A stretch of 64,000 nt of DNA from assembly GCF_042429435.1 (NCBI RefSeq), contig NZ_JBHMAF010000196.1. One strand, given 5' to 3'. Position 1 is the first letter of the stretch; every line of letters starts with the position of its first letter. Both the position numbers and the translations under genes were made by a program. This document shows positions 59,343 to 64,000 of the stretch, piece after piece. The notes below the pieces were generated by a model that saw only the letters and a list, made by a program, of their open reading frames with translations, did no database searches and was not told the DNA's origin. This DNA comes from Ectobacillus funiculus (lineage in GTDB: Bacteria > Bacillota > Bacilli > Bacillales > Bacillaceae_G).

Positions 59343-61167
59343 TTATTTCCAAAAATGATACGGCACGGTTGCTACGACAACATCCTTTTTGTACAGCAAA
59401 TATGTGCGCAGCAGAATGCTTGATTGGTTATGCAAAATATTATGCCAGTTCTTCTTCGGGATAAACTGCGGAATCAACACTGTCACTGTATGATGTTTTT
59501 CTTTTGCCTTTACATCAATTGTGTCAATGAGCTTAAACAGCGGTCTTGTTAAGCTGCGATAGGCAGTGAATACCGTAATCAGCCGTATGTCAGGCTTCCA
59601 TTGCTCCCACTTTTTCTTCATTCGGATTTCATCCTCACGATCAAAAGCGACATATACTGCAAATACGCGGTCTCCAATCGATTCTGCATAGTTAATGGAT
59701 TGCTCCACTACCTTTGTAATGCCAGCTACCGGTACGATTACAACATTTCCTTCAATTGCTGTTGCCTTCCCAATTGCATCAATCCGCAATTGTTCGCCAA
59801 CATCATCATAATGCCTGCGAATCCGGTGAAATATAAACACAATGATTGGCAGAAACACAAGAACAGACCATACTTGCCCGAACTTTGTGAGAAACAGGAT
59901 ACTTAACACCGTAAAAGTAATAATCGCCCCAAGCAGATTGGTAATCATTTTCGCGACCCAGCCCGCAGGCTTTTCCCGCAGCCATTTTAATGTCATGCCT
60001 GTTTGTGATAGGGTGAATGGAATAAATACCCCAACGGCATAGAGCGGAATGAGCTGCTCTGTTTGCCCTTTAAATGCAATAATGAGCACAATGGATCCCA
60101 GACCAAGTGTAATAATACCATTTGAATAGCCTAAACGATCTCCCCGCATTAAATACATACGCGGCATATACTTATCTGCCGCTAAATTGTATGCAAGCAA
60201 AGGAAACGCTGAAAATCCTGTGTTGGCGGCAAGAACGAGAATCAGCGCTGTTGCTCCTTGTATAAAATAGTACATAAAGTTTCTTCCAAATATCTCAGAA
60301 GCGATTTGCGAAACAACTGTTTCCTCTAGTTTGGGGGTAATGGCGTACCAATACGCAAGTATCGTAATGCCGGAAAACAGCACGGCTAAAATTCCGCCCA
60401 TCATTACGAGTGTCATAGCTGCATTTTTTGGTGCAGGATCTTTAAAATTTGGAATCGCATTAGAAATTGCTTCCACACCTGTTAATGCAGAACAGCCAGA
60501 TGCAAATGCACGAAGCAAAAGAAATAATGTGACACCCGACACTGCTGTTCCAATTGGAGCATGCCCGCTAGCCGGAGCGTGCCCCGTTGCAATTTTAAAT
60601 AGTCCTACTGCAATTAAAACAATGAGAGCAAGGACAAACAAATAAACAGGGTAGGCGAGCACGGAAGCAGACTCGGTGAGTCCTCTTAGATTGAGAATTG
60701 TAATGCAGATAACGAGTACAATCGCGATGATGACCGTATAATCGTGAAGAGCCGGAAATGCTGATGTAATTGCATCTGTTCCGGCAGAAACGCTTACAGC
60801 AACTGTTAAAATATAATCGACAAGCAGTGAGCCTCCAGCAATTAAACCAGCATTTTCGCCCAAATTACTTTTGGAAACAACGTAGGCGCCGCCCCCCCTT
60901 TGGATACGAGTAAATAATTTGCCTGTACGACAAGATAAGCGCAATTAATAAAATGAGAACACCTAAAGCAATTGGGAGTGAATACCAAAAGGCAATTGTA
61001 CCGAATGCAACCAGTACAAGCAAAATTTGTTCTGTTCCATAGGCGACAGATGAAAGCGCGTCTGAGGATAAGATCGCCAATGCCTTTAGTTTATTTAGCT
61101 TTTGCTCCCCTAGTTCTGTTGACTTTAATGGCTTCCCGATCAGGAAACGCTTCAAAGAGGACATCAT
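59343..61167 (-). pseudogene. kimA: potassium importer KimA (YdaO-like), frameshifted
   Basis: Two overlapping frames together encode an intact-looking KimA of about 607 residues: MMSSLKRFLIGKPLKSTELG to SYRQIIYSYPKGG in the first frame, then AYVVSKSNLGENAGLIAGGS to the end (VATVPYHFWK) in the second. The break lies in a run of seven G (minus strand, 60892-60898); removing one G restores YPKGGGAYVV. KimA imports K+ by proton symport with 12 helices and a cytoplasmic C-terminal domain. Either a sequencing error or a real inactivation or phase switch. No c-di-AMP (ydaO) riboswitch is seen upstream. Confidence 0.85.
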
Positions 61168-61527
61168 AAATTCACCACCAGTATGTAAAATGTATTGTGA
61201 ATTGTACCATTTTTTTCATGTCTTTGTGTGCAAAAAATAAAATGAAATGTGAAATTAGTATGTGTCTTTTATAAACTTTATAGAAGATTATTTTTCAATT
61301 CCCAAACATTGCATCCGATTCTGGCATATGAATAATAAGTACTTCTCACCTGAAAAAAAATGGTGTAAAATAAACACATCTCTGAACATATTAATGTTTG
61401 CAAAATTAAGCCATAATAAGGGGAAGAAGCAGGAAAAGCGTTAGTATGCGTCGTATCGTTTATGACAGTCTGATTATTTGTTATTGTGAATTGGAAAGTT
61501 TTTTCAATTAAGAAGGGATACGTTTGT

Positions 61528-61896
61528 ATGTTGATTCGTTTCAAAAAGAGTTATGAAAAAATTGCGATGGGTCTTCTTTCTTTTATGCCAACAGAAAAAG
61601 AACTGAAAAAGCTACTAGCTACAGTGAAGGAATACGAAACAAACGAAGATTGGCAATTGTATTTGTGGAAAGAGGACGATGATGTTCTTGGAATTATCGG
61701 AACAGTGAAGAAAGAAGAAGGCGTTGTGCAGGTTCAGCATATTTGCGTGAATCCATCACATCGTCATGCTGGTATGGGCAAAAAAATGATGCAAGAGCTA
61801 TGTGCCATGATGCCTGGGGTTACGCTGTACGGAAATGAGCATACTGCGGTTTTTTGCGAAAAATGCAAGGACGTATCGCATCAAGTTAGCTTATAA
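61528..61896 (+). CDS. ribT: GNAT acetyltransferase RibT
   Basis: The 122-residue GNAT protein starts MLIRFKKSYEKIAMGLLSFM and contains the acetyl-CoA loop HRHAGMGKKM near 77-86. The close match to B. subtilis RibT, encoded last in the rib operon there, identifies it; its substrate is unknown. Here it is about 40 kb from ribDE-ribBA-ribH and precedes ypuF and scpAB. Start 61528 follows GAAGGGATACG. The upstream gap of 360 nt shows no gene. Confidence 0.9.
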   Translation: MLIRFKKSYEKIAMGLLSFMPTEKELKKLLATVKEYETNEDWQLYLWKEDDDVLGIIGTVKKEEGVVQVQHICVNPSHRHAGMGKKMMQELCAMMPGVTLYGNEHTAVFCEKCKDVSHQVSL

Positions 61897-61922
61897 AAAA
61901 TTGTATAATACATTGTTTCTTG

Positions 61923-62005
61923 TTAAGGAAAACTCGCTGGCTGGCGAGCTGTTAGGCGAAGACAGGGGCGTAGCTGCACTTACATTTTATCCTTAACAAT
62001 GTAAG
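61923..62005 (+). repeat. family 1 repeat, right-module centre deleted (forward)
   Basis: TTAAGGAAAACTCGC-TGGCT-GGCGAGC, GGCGAAGACAGGGGCGTAGCTGCAC, then TTACATTTTATCC joined to TTAACAATGTAA. The palindrome arms remain without the centre. Confidence 0.75.
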
Positions 62006-62011
62006 AAAAGA

Positions 62012-62057
62012 AGCAAAAAAGAAAGCAGAGTAATCATCTCTGCTTTCTTTTTTGCAG
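62012..62057. terminator. terminator overlapping the ypuF 3' end
   Basis: GCAAAAAAGAAAGCAGAG pairs with CTCTGCTTTCTTTTTTGC around TAATCAT. It includes the last codons of ypuF and serves both convergent genes. Confidence 0.85.
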
Positions 62058-62552
62058 TTGGCGCTGTCGTTCAGCGATAACCTCGCTTCGATCGCGCAGC
62101 GTATGCCTATGAAGGAGAGACAAGTTCGCCATATCACTGTCGCTTCCGAATTGGAATCCCAGCTTCTCACATTGGCGGATGCATGTCTCGGTTAGCTCGC
62201 CATCAGCAATCGGGAGCATGATACTTTTGTAAGCTCGCTGATGGATTATATCATCGAGCTGGTTGCCTAAGAGACGCAGCAATGATTCATAATCAAGTCC
62301 AAGCTCTCTAACTGCCGCTTCCTCTTTCTGTAAGATGGCAAGGGCATGTTCCATCATGCGCGCAGCGCCTTTCCAATTGCCGCGGCGCTGATGATATAAG
62401 GAAACCGCAATTTGAATCAGCCCGACCCAATGCGGCTTTCGCTGGCTGCGCGGCTCCTCCTTCCAATATTCCTCCAAAATTTCATGACATTCAAAATAAT
62501 CACGGTCTCCATGAAAATGAATTAAGTATTGTATGTATGCGTTTGGATACAT
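62034..62552 (-). CDS. ypuF: DUF309 domain protein (YpuF-like)
   Basis: The 172-residue helical protein has the DUF309 signature FHGDRDYFECHEILEEYWK near 13-31 and HWVGLIQIAVSLYHQRRGN near 41-59. No catalytic role known. The C-terminus (ERQRQLQKRKQR) is basic. Location between ribT and scpA as in B. subtilis, but on the opposite strand here. Confidence 0.88.
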   Translation of the reverse strand: MYPNAYIQYLIHFHGDRDYFECHEILEEYWKEEPRSQRKPHWVGLIQIAVSLYHQRRGNWKGAARMMEHALAILQKEEAAVRELGLDYESLLRLLGNQLDDIIHQRAYKSIMLPIADGELTETCIRQCEKLGFQFGSDSDMANLSLLHRHTLRDRSEVIAERQRQLQKRKQR

Positions 62553-62571
62553 GTACAGAGCCCCTTTATAA

Positions 62572-62643
62572 CACTTTAAGAAAGCATAAGTTTCCAGCCA
62601 GAAGCCACTCGACGCAGCAGGAAATCTTAGGAATAAAGTGTAA
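62572..62643 (-). repeat. family 1 repeat, complete right (palindrome) module alone (reverse)
   Basis: CACTTTAAGAAAGCATAAG, TTTCCAGCC, CTCGACGCAGCAGG, AAATCTTAGGAATAAAGTG and TAA. Both palindrome ends (CACTTTA, TAAAGTG) are present, showing that this half is a self-standing unit. Confidence 0.85.
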
Positions 62644-62698
62644 GAAATTTAAGCTAACAAATTTGATTTACCTACCATTTTACCATAATCAAGAAAAA

Positions 62699-62726
62699 GC
62701 AGCCGGAAGGAAATCCGGCTGCCTTC
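62699..62726. terminator. stem-loop after yjcZ
   Basis: GCAGCCGGA pairs with TCCGGCTGC around AGGAAA. It follows the yjcZ stop on the minus strand. Confidence 0.7.
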
Positions 62727-62729
62727 GGG

Positions 62730-62828
62730 TCACCAGCAGATGCAAGCTGCACCAACGATAATTAACAAAATAAACAACACCACAATTAAAGCAAATCCGC
62801 TATGATGTCCTCCCACATGATCACCCAT
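62730..62828 (-). CDS. YjcZ family sporulation protein
   Basis: The 32-residue protein MGDHVGGHHSGFALIVVLF... ends LIIVGAACICW. A Gly/His-rich head precedes one membrane helix with the hallmark F-(A/G)-LIVVLFILLIIVG. GTAGGAGGTTC lies a few bases before the ATG. The family is found in spores; molecular role unknown. It is too short for routine ORF calling. Confidence 0.85.
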   Translation of the reverse strand: MGDHVGGHHSGFALIVVLFILLIIVGAACICW

Positions 62829-62871
62829 AGTTTTTGAACCTCCTACATAATTGTTTGCTTCATTACAGTGT

Positions 62872-62880
62872 TATCATATG
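62872..62880 (-). promoter_or_regulatory. sigma-K-like -10 upstream of yjcZ
   Basis: On the minus strand CATATGATA fits CATAnnnTA, with an AC about 15-16 nt before it. This is consistent with late mother-cell expression but short. Confidence 0.4.
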
Positions 62881-63053
62881 TAGGACATAAGCCCCGTTGC
62901 GTGGGCGAATGTCTAGTTCCAAATAAAAGAATTTCTGACTTTTTCTAAGAACGGTTGGATAGTTCATCCGGATGCTCTATACTTATAATGTTCTGCCGTT
63001 TGGTCTTCTCGAGCAGAAGCCCCGGCAGTATTAAGGAATTGGTGGGATGTATC

Positions 63054-63788
63054 GTGCAATACAATGTTAAAATTGATGCCTTTGAAGGCCCTTTAGATTT
63101 ACTTTTACATTTAATCAACCGTTATGAAATCGATATATACGATATCCCTGTTGCAACCATTACGGAGCAGTATGTATCGTACATACATGCGATGCAGGAG
63201 CTTCAGCTGGATGTGGCGAGCGAGTTTTTGGTTATGGCGGCAACGCTGCTGGCTATGAAAAGCAAAATGCTCCTTCCTAAGCATGAAGAGGAATGGTCCG
63301 AAGATGGCGAGGAGCTTACGGAGGATCCGCGTCAAGAGCTGATGGAGCGTTTAATAGAATACAAGAAATATAAAGAAGCCGCAACGGAATTAAAGGAGCG
63401 AGAGGGAGAACGTGCCCAGCTATTTACACGCCCTCCGGCCGACTTAAGTCCGTTTCAAGGGCAGGATAGCGACGAACGTATGCCGCTGGATGTTACGCTG
63501 TACGACATGCTTGCAGCCTTTCAGAAGCTGATGCGGCGTAAAACGCTCCAGCGGCCAATTACGACAACTATTACGCGTCAGGAAATTTCCATTGAGGCAC
63601 AGATGGATGAAGTAATGGAGCGTGTGAGGTTAAGTGGAGGCCGGCAGCGGTTTTTTGATTTGTTTGGGCAAGATGACAGAGAAGCAATAGTTGTTACGTT
63701 TTTAGCTGTGTTGGAGCTGATGAAAAAAAAGCTCATCATGATCGAGCAGGAGCGTAATTTTGACGAGATTTATGTGTTTCAAACATAG
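63054..63788 (+). CDS. scpA: segregation and condensation protein A
   Basis: The 244-residue kleisin bridges the SMC heads in the bacterial condensin. The N-terminal domain (VKIDAFEGPLDLLLHLINRY) contacts the SMC neck, the acidic middle (EEEWSEDGEELTED) binds ScpB, and the C-terminal winged helix (IVVTFLAVLELMKKKLIMIE) contacts the SMC cap. GTG 63054 follows GGTGGGATGTATC. scpB begins 11 nt after the stop. Confidence 0.95.
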   Translation: MQYNVKIDAFEGPLDLLLHLINRYEIDIYDIPVATITEQYVSYIHAMQELQLDVASEFLVMAATLLAMKSKMLLPKHEEEWSEDGEELTEDPRQELMERLIEYKKYKEAATELKEREGERAQLFTRPPADLSPFQGQDSDERMPLDVTLYDMLAAFQKLMRRKTLQRPITTTITRQEISIEAQMDEVMERVRLSGGRQRFFDLFGQDDREAIVVTFLAVLELMKKKLIMIEQERNFDEIYVFQT

Positions 63789-63799
63789 AGGAGGAGATT

Positions 63800-64000
63800 G
63801 TGTTGGAACGTGCAGAACAAAAAGCAGTCGTTGAGGGGCTTCTCTTCATCTCTGGAGATGAAGGAATTTATCTTGAACAGATTGCAGGTGTACTAGAATT
63901 AGAGAAGGGAGAGGTGCAATTGCTTTTACAGCAGCTGCAGGAGGACTATCAGAGAACTAGCTGCGGCTTGCAAATTGTTCAATATGCACAGACATATCGT
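63800..64000 (+). CDS. scpB: segregation and condensation protein B, N-terminal part
   Basis: The first 67 residues are present; the gene continues past the window. The translation MLERAEQKAVVEGLLFISGD, then EGIYLEQIAGVLELEKGEV fits the first winged helix of ScpB, which binds ScpA. GTG 63800 after GGAGGAGATT is chosen; TTG 63803 is an alternative. scpA-scpB form one operon. Confidence 0.92.
   Translation, partial: MLERAEQKAVVEGLLFISGDEGIYLEQIAGVLELEKGEVQLLLQQLQEDYQRTSCGLQIVQYAQTYR

Noticed and set aside
61168..61527. c-di-AMP (ydaO-type) riboswitch upstream of kimA
   Set aside because: Expected for some kimA genes, but the characteristic conserved blocks are not present in this AT-rich gap.
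2619..62643. The repeated elements as a CRISPR array
   Set aside because: Copies are kilobases apart, in both orientations and without regular spacers or cas genes.

Overview
This window comes from a spore-forming Bacillaceae bacterium. It carries dacF-spoIIAA-spoIIAB-sigF, a complete spoVAA-AF operon, spoIIM, mciZ and a YjcZ-type small spore protein. Gene order matches known Bacillus neighbourhoods: fur-yqzK-xerD-deoB-punA-pdp-dacF-spoIIA, mce-mmdA-yqjE, proC-yqjP-yqjQ-yqzH, nudF-mciZ-yqkF and ribT-ypuF-scpAB. Proteins look like B. subtilis / B. cereus relatives, but the intergenic DNA is distinctive, so I would only say a Bacillus-like genus. There are no rRNA or tRNA genes, prophage, insertion sequence transposase or CRISPR array in the window.

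Layout. 1-8.9 kb: end of an L,D-transpeptidase, the tiny prli42 gene, methylmalonyl-CoA genes, an M20 peptidase, RNase Z, proC and yqjP/yqjQ/yqzH. 9.3-14.8 kb: arginine biosynthesis argCJBD and argF. 15-20 kb: accessory cell-surface region with a DUF2062 membrane protein, CapA-like protein, class D sortase, a decayed DUF554 gene and two secreted GI-x-TEGK repeat proteins. 20.3-24.1 kb: ribDE-ribBA-ribH on the minus strand behind an FMN riboswitch. 24.4-36.6 kb: small and regulatory genes, a MarR-controlled MFS exporter, aldo/keto reductases, a three-gene membrane cassette, nudF and mciZ. 36.9-48.2 kb: autolysin, spoIIM, fur, xerD, nucleoside salvage (deoB, punA, pdp), CorA, SIMPL protein and a MarR regulator. 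48.5-57.4 kb: forespore block dacF, spoIIA, sigF and spoVA, with recognisable sigma-F, sigma-H and sigma-G promoters. 57.5-64 kb: DUF1002 protein, cyclophilin, a frameshifted kimA potassium importer, ribT, ypuF, yjcZ, scpA and the start of scpB.

The most unusual signal is not a gene. A composite hairpin/palindrome repeat of about 110-140 bp lies in nearly every larger gap, in both orientations, with about 27 full, partial or degenerate copies. It has two modules that also occur separately, a covarying stem, a tandem pair and a 52-nt stretch identical between two distant copies. In four places its TAAAG end coincides with the stop codon of the upstream gene. A second, rarer element found twice appears to share its right-hand end. 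I find no transposase nearby, so it looks like a non-autonomous mobile or RNA-structured element analogous to, but not shown to be the same as, the bcr repeats of the B. cereus group.
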